The notes below the pieces were generated by a model, which was not told the DNA's origin, searched no databases, and worked only from the letters and a program-made list of their open reading frames with translations. Source: Nocardioides currus (GTDB lineage Bacteria; Actinomycetota; Actinomycetes; Propionibacteriales; Nocardioidaceae). Taken from it: a stretch of DNA of 64,000 nucleotides. The position numbers were made by a program, and so were the translations under genes. The stretch covers positions 558,254 to 622,253 of the forward strand of contig NZ_PYXZ01000002.1 of assembly GCF_003057875.1 (NCBI RefSeq), read 5' to 3'. This document shows positions 29,375 to 38,336 of the stretch, piece after piece. Position 1 is the first letter of the stretch, and each line of letters starts with the position of its first letter.

Positions 29375-29800
29375 CTAGGCCTCGTAGCGCGGGTCGACAT
29401 CCTCGGGCGGCAGGCCCAGGAGCTCGGCGACCTGCTCGACGACGAGCATCAGCACCATCGCCTCGACGTCGGCACGCGACTCGCAGCGGTGCTCGATCGG
29501 GCGCCGGAAGAGCACCAGCCGGGTCGCGTTGCCGCCGGTGCCGCGCACCAGCGAGGACAGGGGGACGGTCTGGTCGCCCCAGTCGGCGGGCAGCAGGGGA
29601 GTGTCCTCGACGGCGTACTCCACCAGGCCCAGCTGCTTGTGCCAGCGCGTGTCGACCTCGGTGACGACGTCGAGCACCAGGCGGTCGAAGCGCTCCCGGC
29701 GGGTCGGGCGCTCCGGCACCCGCGGGTCGAGAGGCACGATGCCCGGCCCGCGCTGACCCCGGCCACGCCGGTCGCGGGTGGCCCGCCTGCCCTCGATCAC
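29375..29800 (-). CDS. Zincin-like metallopeptidase-family protein lacking HExxH
   Basis: A 141-residue protein of the zincin-like family (Rv3259-type). The fold is recognisable from RRERFDRLVLDVVTEVDTRW, VEYAVEDTPLLP and RLVLFRRPIEHRC. Where active members carry HExxH, the sequence reads VVEQVAELLGLPPEDVDP, so both zinc-binding histidines are absent and peptidase activity is unlikely. The GTG start is 7 bases after a complement-strand TAGGCT (29808-29813). The neighbours whiB2 and DUF3499 match the conserved actinobacterial arrangement. It is divergent from DUF3499. Confidence 0.8.
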   Translation of the reverse strand: MIEGRRATRDRRGRGQRGPGIVPLDPRVPERPTRRERFDRLVLDVVTEVDTRWHKQLGLVEYAVEDTPLLPADWGDQTVPLSSLVRGTGGNATRLVLFRRPIEHRCESRADVEAMVLMLVVEQVAELLGLPPEDVDPRYEA

Positions 29801-29850
29801 AACCGCGAGCCTAAAGGTCGCGCGGCGGGTCGGCGGGTAGCGTCTGGCGG

Positions 29851-30207
29851 GTGAGTCTCCGTCGTTGTTCGCGCACGGCCTGCGGTCGCAGCGCCGTCAA
29901 CACGTTGACCTATGTGTACGCCGACCAGACGGCCGTCCTCGGACCGCTGGCCACCTACGCCGAGCCGCACGCGTATGACCTCTGCGAGCTCCACTCCGAG
30001 CGCCTCTCCGCCCCCCGCGGCTGGGAGGTCCTGCGCCTCGCCTCGGACGTCAAGCCCCGCGGCCCGAGCTCCGACGACCTGCTCGCCCTCGCCGACGCCG
30101 TCCGCGAGGCCGCCCGTCCGCCCGAGCCCGCCCCGCCCCTCCACTCCGCCGACGACCCGCGTCTCGGGGAGAAGCGCGGGCACCTGCGGGTCTTCAGCTC
30201 GGACTGA
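29851..30207 (+). CDS. DUF3499 family protein
   Basis: A 118-residue small protein corresponding to mycobacterial Rv3258c. Two cysteine pairs (CSRTACGR near the start and the DLCELHSERL segment) suggest a zinc ribbon. YVYADQTAVLGPLATYAEPHAYDLC is the family signature. Function is unknown. The GTG start lies 7 bases after TAGCGT (29838-29843), so the transcript is probably leaderless. In relatives the next gene is phosphomannomutase; here 4.3 kb of other genes intervene. Confidence 0.85.
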   Translation: MSLRRCSRTACGRSAVNTLTYVYADQTAVLGPLATYAEPHAYDLCELHSERLSAPRGWEVLRLASDVKPRGPSSDDLLALADAVREAARPPEPAPPLHSADDPRLGEKRGHLRVFSSD

Positions 30208-30221
30208 CGTCCCGGCGTCCT

Positions 30222-30289
30222 CGTCGGTTGAGGTGCGAGCGCTTTCTCCCGTCGGTGGTTGAGGTGCGAGTGCAGCGAGCCTCGAAACC
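30222..30289. repeat. Palindromic intergenic repeat (one partial and one fuller copy)
   Basis: TCGGTTGAGGTGCGAG occurs at 30224-30239 and again, as GGTGGTTGAGGTGCGAG, at 30254-30270. The second copy continues into CGAGCCTCGAAACC (30276-30289), an imperfect inverted repeat of its start. I recall similar GGTTGAGG...CCTCGAAACC elements scattered between genes in Nocardioides; this could not be checked here. It marks the left edge of the accessory block. Confidence 0.6.
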
Positions 30290-30312
30290 CCGATCGCGTG
30301 CGTCGCTCCGCG

Positions 30313-30945
30313 TCAGCGGACGAAGCTGAACCAGTGCCGGCCGAGCTCGAGAGGGCTGGGAGCCACGGCGAGGCGATGGACGCCGACCGACCACTCGTCC
30401 TCGTCCGGCGCGATGAAGGCGACCTCCTCGAAACCGGCCTCGGCGAACCACTGCCGGATGCTGGGCGTGAGGTCCGGATCGTGGCGGTGCCGGGTCCAGA
30501 TGACGGGGGCTCCGGGTGAGCACAGCTGGGGAGCAGCTCGGACGGTGGTCCGGACGTCGGCGTCGCCGACGTTGCCGAAGATGCCGCAGAGGAGCACCAG
30601 GTCGGCCGGCACACAGCCGTCGTAGGAGTCGCTCTGGCCCCCGTCCGTGTGCCTCACCTCCACCTCCGCGTCGAGGTCGGTCGCCGCGTCCCGGGCCCGA
30701 GCGACCAGCGCGGCGTCCGACTCGAGCAGGACGGCGCTGACCCGGGCAGCGTCCGGTCGGTGGGCGAGCACGCCCAGCAGGTCCCGTCCGTCGCCGGCAC
30801 ACGCGCTGACCACCCGGATCGGATCGGGCGCGGTGCGGTCGAGGACACGCTCGATCTGCGCGCGCACGGCGTCGAGACGAGCGCCCAGGCCCGAGTCCGG
30901 CCGCTCATAGGCCCGGTGCCAGTCCACCCAGTCGGTCTCGCTCAC
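30313..30945 (-). CDS. Class I SAM-dependent methyltransferase
   Basis: A 210-residue Rossmann-fold methyltransferase. Motif I is VVSACAGDGRDLLGVL, motif II ends at VSAVLLESDAALV, and DLVLLCGIFGNVGDADV follows as motif IV. The start SETDWVDWHRAYERPDSGL resembles a family of small actinobacterial methyltransferases with unknown substrates. GTG at 30945 is 7 bases after a complement-strand TAGCCT (30953-30958), supporting this start; an in-frame ATG at 31021-31023 would add an Arg-rich extension. It is divergent from the HNH gene. Confidence 0.75.
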   Translation of the reverse strand: MSETDWVDWHRAYERPDSGLGARLDAVRAQIERVLDRTAPDPIRVVSACAGDGRDLLGVLAHRPDAARVSAVLLESDAALVARARDAATDLDAEVEVRHTDGGQSDSYDGCVPADLVLLCGIFGNVGDADVRTTVRAAPQLCSPGAPVIWTRHRHDPDLTPSIRQWFAEAGFEEVAFIAPDEDEWSVGVHRLAVAPSPLELGRHWFSFVR

Positions 30946-31051
30946 AGTGGCGAGGCTAGTGCCGTTGCTGGTCAAGAGACTTCTCCACAGCCGGTCCAGA
31001 TCGGCCCGAAACCGGAACTCCATTGTCGGTGGTCCCTGCTTGGCTTGACCC

Positions 31052-32383
31052 ATGACACCGACCGCGACCACCACCACCGTGCCGGACACCCCGGCCGGGG
31101 TGCTCGCTGCGCTGCGCGCCGAGCAGGACCTGCGGTCAGCATCCGAGGTCCGGTCGATGCGGTTGGCCGCACACTGGGTGGACCTGCACCCGGTCCTCGA
31201 CCCGGCCGATCCGAGTGCCTGCTTCCAGTCGCCGAAGACCCTCGCCGGGGAAGGGTCACCGGCGATCGACGAGTTCACCATCCCCGACCTCGCCACCATC
31301 CTCGGACAGACCTGCGACGCCATCGGGTCCTGGCTGACCGACGTCATCGAGCTCCGCCACCGCCTACCCCACCTGTGGGCGGGGGTGCTGATTGGGGACG
31401 TGACCCCGTGGCGGGCGCGGCGGGTCGCGCAGACCACCGTCGACCTCACCCCCGCCGCCGCGGCGTACGTCGACGAGCAGACCGCCTGGTGCGCCAACCG
31501 CCTCACCCCCACCCAGCTGACCCGGCTGATCGACCACGCCCGCGCCCGCCACATGCCCGACCAACGCGCGGCCGACCTGGCCGCGGCCGCTGACTCCCGG
31601 CACGTCACCTTCACCACCGACCAGGTGTCCTTCGACGGGACCATGCACCTCGAGGCCGACCTCACCATCCCCGACGCCCTCACCCTGGCCGAGGCCGTCA
31701 CCCACGGTGCCGCCAGACTCGCCGCGCTCGGGTCCACCGACACCCTCGACGGCCGCCGCGCCACCGCGCTCGGCGACCTCGCCCGCCACCAGCTCGCGTT
31801 CGGCTACGACACCGACCCCGCTCCCACCACCCCCGTGCCCGCGACGACGCAGATCGTGCTCCACGCCCACCTTCCCGCCGACGCCATCACCGGACACCCA
31901 GCGAGTGGGCTGACGGGGTTCGTCGAGCAGGCCGGCGGACGGGTGCTCACCGCCGAGCAGGTCCGCATCTGGTGCGGACGCCCCGACGTCCAGATCACCG
32001 TCCGGCCCGTGCTCGACCTCCACCAGCGGCTCGAGACCACCGGCTACACCCCGACCCCGACGATGCGCGAGCACGTCATCGCCCGGGACCGGACCTGCGT
32101 GTTCCCCTGGTGCGGCCGCAACGCCCGCGGCTGCGACCTCGACCACGTCACCCCCTACGACCACGACCTCCCACCCGGACAGACCCAGCCCGGCCCGACG
32201 GCCACCGACAACCTCGCCGCGCTCTGCCGCCGCCACCACCGCCTCAAGACCCACGGCCGCTGGCACTACGCCATGACCGCTGCCGGGGAGTACGTGTGGA
32301 CCAGCCCCCACGGCCATCAGTACCTCCGCGACCACACCGGCACTCGCGAGATCGAACCGACAACCCACCCGCCCGACGAGTGA
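31052..32383 (+). CDS. DUF222 HNH endonuclease
   Basis: A 443-residue protein. The DUF222 domain covers about residues 30-330 (VRSMRLAAHWVDLHP, HLWAGVLIGDVTPWRARRVAQ). The C-terminal HNH domain (about 349-400) has CVFPWCGRNARGCDLDHVTP with the two CxxC-like cysteines and catalytic His, and NLAALCRRHHRLKTHGRW. This family is greatly expanded in Nocardioides and mycobacteria (where it overlaps the 13E12/REP13E12-type proteins) and is often mobile. The target DNA is unknown. It interrupts a conserved gene order. A hairpin follows at 32399-32423. Confidence 0.9.
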   Translation: MTPTATTTTVPDTPAGVLAALRAEQDLRSASEVRSMRLAAHWVDLHPVLDPADPSACFQSPKTLAGEGSPAIDEFTIPDLATILGQTCDAIGSWLTDVIELRHRLPHLWAGVLIGDVTPWRARRVAQTTVDLTPAAAAYVDEQTAWCANRLTPTQLTRLIDHARARHMPDQRAADLAAAADSRHVTFTTDQVSFDGTMHLEADLTIPDALTLAEAVTHGAARLAALGSTDTLDGRRATALGDLARHQLAFGYDTDPAPTTPVPATTQIVLHAHLPADAITGHPASGLTGFVEQAGGRVLTAEQVRIWCGRPDVQITVRPVLDLHQRLETTGYTPTPTMREHVIARDRTCVFPWCGRNARGCDLDHVTPYDHDLPPGQTQPGPTATDNLAALCRRHHRLKTHGRWHYAMTAAGEYVWTSPHGHQYLRDHTGTREIEPTTHPPDE

Positions 32384-32398
32384 CCACCCCGCCCCACA

Positions 32399-32423
32399 CC
32401 CCGCAGCCCCACCTGCCGCGGGG
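32399..32423 (+). terminator. Hairpin after the HNH gene
   Basis: CCCCGC (32399-32404) pairs with GCGGGG (32418-32423) across a 13-base loop, 16 bases after the stop. It is a modest terminator candidate. Confidence 0.4.
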
Positions 32424-32462
32424 TCCCAGGCACGCACGCACCTGATCGGTAGCGTGCGGACT

Positions 32463-33140
32463 GTGAGTGAGACCGCCGTACCGACCCACCTCGGCGTCGT
32501 CATGGACGGCAACCGGAGGTGGGCACGGGCTGCAGGGCACGCCAGCGCGAGCGCCGGCCACCGCGTCGGTGCCCAGCACGTCGAGGATCTCCTGGGGTGG
32601 TGTGCGGAGGCAGGGATCGAGCACCTCACGACGTACGTCCTCTCGGCCGACAACATCCGCAAGCGCTCGGCGACCGAGGTGCAGTACCTCTTCGACCTGC
32701 TGACGGGGACGTTGCCCGACCTCGTGATGAGGAGCCGGGAGTGGTCGTTGCACGTCGCGGGTGACCTCGCACTGCTGCCGGGCGAGGCGCGGACGGTCCT
32801 GACGTCGGCCGTGCGCGACACCGCGGGTCGGCCGCGCCACCTCACCATGGCGATCGCCTACGACGGCCGCGCCGACATCGTCGACGCCGTCCGCGCGGCG
32901 ATCCGGGCCGGCCACGACGCCACCGACCCCGCCGTCATCACCGGGCACCTCGGCGGGGGACCGCGCAAGGAGGTCGACCTCGTCATCCGCACCAGCGGCG
33001 AGCACCGGCTCTCCGGCTTCCTGCCCTGGCAGACCGCGCACGCCGAGGTGGTCGTCTCGGACAAGGCCTGGCCGGCGTTCGCGCGCGAGGACTTCGAGGC
33101 TGCGCTGCGGATGTACGGCGACCGGGTCGCCAGCCAGTGA
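32463..33140 (+). CDS. Cis-prenyltransferase (UppS-like isoprenyl transferase)
   Basis: A 225-residue enzyme of the undecaprenyl diphosphate synthase family. The pyrophosphate site GVVMDGNRRWARAAG has the catalytic Asp at residue 15. YVLSADNIRKRS and the C-terminal LVIRTSGEHRLSGFLPWQTAHAE complete the family signature. It is shorter than typical UppS (about 240-260), so the chain length may differ. Products (C10-C55 prenyl diphosphates) carry glycans across the membrane. The GTG is 7 bases after TAGCGT (32450-32455). A second UppS elsewhere in the genome would make this an accessory copy. Confidence 0.87.
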   Translation: MSETAVPTHLGVVMDGNRRWARAAGHASASAGHRVGAQHVEDLLGWCAEAGIEHLTTYVLSADNIRKRSATEVQYLFDLLTGTLPDLVMRSREWSLHVAGDLALLPGEARTVLTSAVRDTAGRPRHLTMAIAYDGRADIVDAVRAAIRAGHDATDPAVITGHLGGGPRKEVDLVIRTSGEHRLSGFLPWQTAHAEVVVSDKAWPAFAREDFEAALRMYGDRVASQ

Positions 33141-33144
33141 TCGC

Positions 33145-33552
33145 TCAGGCCGCGTCGTCGACATCGAGGCCGCACTGGCTCAGCAGCCACTCGACCCGCT
33201 CCCGCTCGGCGTCCCGCTCGGCCCCGACCGGCAGGACGTCGAGCAGGTGCACCACCCCGAGGGCGGCACAGCTCTCGCCGAGGACCTTGTCGTAGGCCCA
33301 CCGCACGCTCTCCACCTTCACGAACGACGCGCCGGCGCCGGGGTGGTGGAAGCGGTGGCCGAGCCGCCGCGCGTCGGAGGCGATCAGCTCGATCGGGCGG
33401 ACGGTCGGGCGCGCGGGTCGGTGACGCCGGACCGACGCGGCCGACCAGCCCCAGAGTCGGACCACCACCGGCAGCGGCCGCTGGAGCACGACCCGGCACA
33501 CGACGCAGATCGCAGCCACCACCGCCGCGATCCAGGCCAGGTCCACCGCCAT
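33145..33552 (-). CDS. Conserved actinobacterial membrane-anchored protein of unknown function
   Basis: A 135-residue protein with one N-terminal hydrophobic helix (about 5-24) and a cytoplasmic helical domain. The segment RPIELIASDARRLGHRF, then ASFVKVESVRWAYDKVLGESCAALGV and ERERVEWLLSQCGL recurs in many actinobacteria, so it is a real family, but I know no function. ATG lies 6 bases after a complement-strand TAGCGT (33559-33564), a leaderless start. It is convergent with the prenyltransferase, 4 bases apart. Confidence 0.7.
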   Translation of the reverse strand: MAVDLAWIAAVVAAICVVCRVVLQRPLPVVVRLWGWSAASVRRHRPARPTVRPIELIASDARRLGHRFHHPGAGASFVKVESVRWAYDKVLGESCAALGVVHLLDVLPVGAERDAERERVEWLLSQCGLDVDDAA

Positions 33553-33685
33553 GCATCCACGCTACCGCCGACGACCCCCGACGGGACCCGCTCGAGCCTG
33601 GGAACCACGGCAGGGTCGGGTGTCGTACCTTGTCACCGGCCGCGACCTCGGGGGAGCTCGCACGGATCGGAACGGGACGACCTAC

Positions 33686-34489
33686 ATGACGACTCGGACG
33701 CGCAGGGTGCCGACCGTCCGAGAATGGTCGGAGAGCGTCTCCCCGCGGGACTTCCGCCTCAGGGACCTGGACCTGTACGTCCTCCAGCAGTACGACCAGG
33801 TCCTGCGTTCGCTGGGGTGGCGGGGCCGGTACCGCGCAGGTGCCACGGGTGACGGTCCGCGCCCTGCCCGCCGCGACGACCTGGTCTTCATCCCGCTGTT
33901 CGTCCTGCCCATGGCCGGGATGTTCGCCACCGGGAGCGGTTGGTTCACCACCGCGGGTGGCGGGGCGATGGAGTTCGAGGGCTTCGAGTCCTGGCTCGGT
34001 GTGCCGATCGTCGTCGCGTGCTTCGCGCTGTCCCTGCCCGGGCCGGTCCTCGTGCTGCGGCGCTGGTGGACGGGCAACCGTCGATGGACCACCCCGGAGG
34101 TCGTGTGCCTGGCCCTCGATGTCGGGTTCGGGCTGCTCGCCCTGCGGGGGCTGGCGAACGCCTGGCAGGTCGAGGTCCTGTCCGCCGCGCCCGCCTCGCT
34201 GCCCGTGTGGGCCGCCACCGTCGTAGCGGCGGTGTCCCTGGCCGCCATCGTCTCCGCGTCGCGAGGCCGCCGCGACGCAGTGCTGACGCACTTCGAACGG
34301 GTGGGGGACCCGGATCCTGCCCGCGCACGCGATCTGGTGGAGGCGTTGGCGGCCGGCGAGCGGGAGCACCTCATCACGCAGCGGCGACGTGCCGTCGCGA
34401 CCCTGCGCGAACGCGGACTGATCGACCTCGACGAGGCCGTCCACGTCGAGTCGCTGCCGCTGGGTGAGTCCGCGGCGATCACGAGCTGA
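33686..34489 (+). CDS. Hypothetical four-helix membrane protein
   Basis: A 267-residue protein not recognised as a named family. The N-terminus is polar (TRRVPTVREWSESV). Four hydrophobic segments lie at about 72-90, 108-128, 144-163 and 172-190, followed by a charged helical tail (GEREHLITQRRRAVATLRERGL). Possibly membrane topology with a cytoplasmic coiled-coil. Start ATG 33686 chosen over upstream in-frame codons because the extension is Arg/Pro low complexity. No functional hint from its neighbours. Confidence 0.55.
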   Translation: MTTRTRRVPTVREWSESVSPRDFRLRDLDLYVLQQYDQVLRSLGWRGRYRAGATGDGPRPARRDDLVFIPLFVLPMAGMFATGSGWFTTAGGGAMEFEGFESWLGVPIVVACFALSLPGPVLVLRRWWTGNRRWTTPEVVCLALDVGFGLLALRGLANAWQVEVLSAAPASLPVWAATVVAAVSLAAIVSASRGRRDAVLTHFERVGDPDPARARDLVEALAAGEREHLITQRRRAVATLRERGLIDLDEAVHVESLPLGESAAITS

Positions 34490-34543
34490 GGTCGCGGGCC
34501 CCTGGCCCGCAGGGACGACGGGCGCCCTGACTACGCTGCACCC

Positions 34544-35929
34544 ATGCCGACGAGCGCCAGCACGCTGGATCCAGCCAACATCGCCGCGATCTTCAAGGCG
34601 TACGACGTCCGCGGCACCGTCCCCGACCAGCTGGACGAGGCGCTGGCCCACGCTACCGGCGCGGCGTTCGTCGAGGTGATCGGAGCCCCGACCATCGTGA
34701 TCGGCCACGACATGCGCCCGAGCTCCCCGGCGCTCGCGGCCGCCTTCGCGCAGGGCGCGACCGAGGCCGGAGCCGACGTGGTCATGATCGGCCTCGCCTC
34801 GACCGACCAGCTCTACTTCGCCTCCGGCCACCTCGGCCACGCCGGCGTGATGTTCACCGCGAGCCACAACCCGGCGGCCTACAACGGGATGAAGATGTGC
34901 CGCGCCGGCGCCACGCCCATCGGCACCGACACCGGCCTGGCCGAGATCGCCGCCTCCGTCGGCCGCGGCGGGCACCGTCCGGCCGCCGCCATCGGCAGCA
35001 TCAGCCAGCAGGACGTCCTCGAGGCGTACGCCGCCCACCTGCTCTCCCTCGCGCCGGTGGCCGGACGCCGGCTCAAGGTCGTCGTCGACGCCGGCAACGG
35101 CATGGCCGGCCTCACCGCGCCGACCGTCTTCGACCGGCTCGGCGCGGACCTCGTCGAGGTCGTGCCGATGTACTTCGAGCTCGACGGCACCTTCCCCAAC
35201 CACGAGGCCAACCCGATCGAGCCGGCCAACCTCGCCGACCTCCAGCAGCGGGTGGTGGCCGAGCGTGCCGACATCGGCCTGGCCTTCGACGGCGACGCCG
35301 ACCGCTGCTTCCTCGTCGACGAGCGGGGCGAGGCCGTGAGCCCCTCCACCCTGACCGGGCTGATCGCCGCCCGCGAGCTCGCCAAGGAGCCCGGATCGAC
35401 GATCATCCACAACCTGATCACCAGCCGCGCCGTCCCCGAGATCGTCACCGAGCTGGGCGGCACCCCGGTCCGCACCCGCGTCGGCCACTCCTACATCAAG
35501 GCCACGATGGCCGAGACCGGAGCGATCTTCGGGGGCGAGCACAGCGGCCACTTCTACTTCCGCGACTTCTGGAAGGCCGATTCCGGCATGCTCGCGGCGC
35601 TGCACGCCCTCGCCGCCCTGGCGGAGACCGACCAGCCGCTGAGCGGGCTGATGGCGGCGTACGAGCGCTATGTCGTCAGCGGCGAGATCAACTCGACGGT
35701 GGACGACCAGGCCAGCATCGTCGATGGCCTCGAGGAGCAGTTCACCGGCGCCGACGGCGTCACCACCGACCGCCTCGACGGCCTCACGGTCAGCCACGCG
35801 GACTGGTGGTTCAACGTCCGTCCGTCCAACACCGAGCCGCTGCTGCGACTCAACGCCGAAGGTCGCGACCGTGCCACGATGGAGCGGGTGCGCGACGAGA
35901 TCCTCACCACCATCAGGAGTGCGTCATGA
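34544..35929 (+). CDS. manB: Phosphomannomutase/phosphoglucomutase
   Basis: A 461-residue alpha-D-phosphohexomutase. Phosphoserine loop: [17 protein letters not shown] with S107. Metal loop AFDGDADRC near residues 246-254. Sugar-binding loop [10 protein letters not shown] near residues 327-336. C-terminal phosphate site [15 protein letters not shown]. It converts mannose-6-phosphate to mannose-1-phosphate for GDP-mannose (manC at 20721). The ATG is 6 bases after TACGCT (34532-34537), a leaderless start. It overlaps the Trm112-like gene (ATGA). Confidence 0.95.
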   Translation: MPTSASTLDPANIAAIFKAYDVRGTVPDQLDEALAHATGAAFVEVIGAPTIVIGHDMRPSSPALAAAFAQGATEAGADVVMIGLASTDQLYFASGHLGHAGVMFTASHNPAAYNGMKMCRAGATPIGTDTGLAEIAASVGRGGHRPAAAIGSISQQDVLEAYAAHLLSLAPVAGRRLKVVVDAGNGMAGLTAPTVFDRLGADLVEVVPMYFELDGTFPNHEANPIEPANLADLQQRVVAERADIGLAFDGDADRCFLVDERGEAVSPSTLTGLIAARELAKEPGSTIIHNLITSRAVPEIVTELGGTPVRTRVGHSYIKATMAETGAIFGGEHSGHFYFRDFWKADSGMLAALHALAALAETDQPLSGLMAAYERYVVSGEINSTVDDQASIVDGLEEQFTGADGVTTDRLDGLTVSHADWWFNVRPSNTEPLLRLNAEGRDRATMERVRDEILTTIRSAS

Positions 35930-36102
35930 ACATCGACCAGGGACTGCTGGACATCATCGTCTGCCCCGACTGCCACGGCGAGCTGGAGGCCCGGGCGACG
36001 ATCGGCGCCGAGGAGCTCGTCTGCACGTCGTGCGGCCTGGCCTATCCCGTGCGCGACGACATCCCGGTGCTGCTGGTCGACGAGGCCCGCAAGCCCGCCT
36101 GA
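35926..36102 (+). CDS. Trm112 family zinc-ribbon protein
   Basis: A 58-residue zinc ribbon with four Cys ligands: C13 and C16 (VCPDCHGEL), C33 and C36 (VCTSCGLAY). The ending [14 protein letters not shown] is the Trm112 signature. In eukaryotes Trm112 activates methyltransferases; in bacteria its partner is unclear. Its ATGA overlap with the mutase and the following SIS-like gene form a unit conserved across actinobacteria. Confidence 0.93.
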   Translation: MNIDQGLLDIIVCPDCHGELEARATIGAEELVCTSCGLAYPVRDDIPVLLVDEARKPA

Positions 36103-36126
36103 GGACGGGGCGAGGGGAGGCACGAC

Positions 36127-37158
36127 GTGGCAACCTGGTTCGACGATTCCCGGCTCGACGACGAGCGGGCGCTCGCGACCATCGACGTGCGCCTGCGTGC
36201 CCTCGCCGAGAGCGGCGCCCGCGTCCGGCGCGAGGCGCACGACGCCGAGGCCGCGACCGCCGAGGCGATCGCCCGTGACCGCACGGCGACCCGGCCCCGC
36301 GCCGTCATCGCCGCCGGCCCCGACTCCCGGCTCCTGCGTGCGGTGCTGGAGCCGTGGTGCCCGGTGCCGTTCGTCGCCTGGCCCGGCCCCGCTCTGCCCG
36401 GCTGGGCCGGCAGCCTCGACCTCGTGGTGATGCTGGCGCCCGAGGGCTCCGACACCGGCTCCGCGTCGGCCGTCGCCGAGGCCGTACGCCGCGGGGCGCA
36501 GGTGGTCGTCGCCTGCCCGCCGACCTCCCTGGTGGCCGAGCACGCCGCCGGTCGCTACACGACGATCCTGCCCACGGTGACCGGCGACCAGCTGGCCACG
36601 GCGGTCGTCATGCTCGACTACCTCGAGCAGGTCGGCCTCGGTCCGCGCGCCGACGCCGACAGCGTCGCCACCGCCCTCGACGGCGTGGCCGTCTCCTGCT
36701 CGCCCCACCACGACCTGGCCGTCAACCCCGCCAAGATGCTGGCCATCGCGCTGGCCGACGCGACCCCCGTCGTGTGGGGCGGCTCGGTGCTCGCCGCGCG
36801 CGCCGCCCGCCGCGTGGCCGAGTCGCTGCGCCGCGCGAGCGGGCGCAGCGCGCTGGGGGCCGACGCCGAGCACCTGCTGCCCCTGATCGAGGCCGCCAAG
36901 CAGCGCGACGTCTTCGCCGACCCCTTCGCCGACGACGCCGGCGAGCTGCGTCCCCTGCTGGTGGTCCTCGACGACGGCGCCGACGACCCGGTGGTGCGCG
37001 AGCACCGCGGCCGCCTCCAGGCAGCGGCCGACGGTCGCGGCATCCGCGTCGAGACGCTGACGACCGACGCCGGGACCGAGGTCGCCCGCTACGCGTCGCT
37101 CGTGCTGCAAGGCACCTACGCGGCGGAGTACCTCCGCCTCGGGCTCGTCGACGACTGA
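36127..37158 (+). CDS. SIS-domain / phosphosugar-isomerase-like protein (Rv3256c family)
   Basis: A 343-residue protein with a phosphoglucose/phosphomannose isomerase-like C-terminal fold (bifunctional PGI/PMI-like). RAVIAAGPDSRLLRAVLEPWCPVPF resembles the sugar-isomerase core, and VVACPPTSLVAEHAA and HHDLAVNPAKMLAIALAD follow. It may make mannose-6-phosphate from fructose-6-phosphate, or regulate that step; no catalytic proof is visible. GTG start with GGGAGG about 6 bases upstream. It lies between the mannose mutase unit and DUF808, where relatives carry a true manA. Confidence 0.75.
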   Translation: MATWFDDSRLDDERALATIDVRLRALAESGARVRREAHDAEAATAEAIARDRTATRPRAVIAAGPDSRLLRAVLEPWCPVPFVAWPGPALPGWAGSLDLVVMLAPEGSDTGSASAVAEAVRRGAQVVVACPPTSLVAEHAAGRYTTILPTVTGDQLATAVVMLDYLEQVGLGPRADADSVATALDGVAVSCSPHHDLAVNPAKMLAIALADATPVVWGGSVLAARAARRVAESLRRASGRSALGADAEHLLPLIEAAKQRDVFADPFADDAGELRPLLVVLDDGADDPVVREHRGRLQAAADGRGIRVETLTTDAGTEVARYASLVLQGTYAAEYLRLGLVDD

Positions 37159-37166
37159 GCGCTGGA

Positions 37167-37205
37167 TAGGCTGCGCCGCGTGACCGACGTGAAGGAGATC
37201 GCCTG

Positions 37206-37208
<3 letters not shown>
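37167..37208 (+). promoter_or_regulatory. Leaderless 8-codon upstream ORF before the DUF808 gene
   Basis: TAGGCT (37167-37172) lies 7 bases before GTG at 37180. That GTG opens eight sense codons (VTDVKEIA) ending in TGA at 37204-37206, which overlaps the DUF808 ATG (37206-37208) as TGATG. AAGGAG (37192-37197), inside the micro-frame, is also a good ribosome site for the main ATG. So this may be a leaderless upstream ORF coupled to the downstream gene, or just a normal short leader. Confidence 0.35.
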
Positions 37209-38219
<1,011 letters not shown>

Positions 38220-38336
38220 CCCCTCGAGGATTGCGTGAATACGTGATCCCGGTCCTACGCTTTCCGGGTCCGCGCGGGAGATCCCGAGACGCACAGATGT
38301 GCGGCGCAGATCAGCTCCACGACTTCAGGAGACAAC

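Noticed and set aside
33551..33685. Longer start for the gene at 33686
   Set aside because: The extension is Arg/Pro low complexity and overlaps the divergent gene's promoter.
38220..38336. SAH or SAM riboswitch upstream of ahcY
   Set aside because: Small hairpins exist (38248-38268, 38290-38301), but I cannot match the conserved core of the SAH riboswitch; a covariance search is needed.
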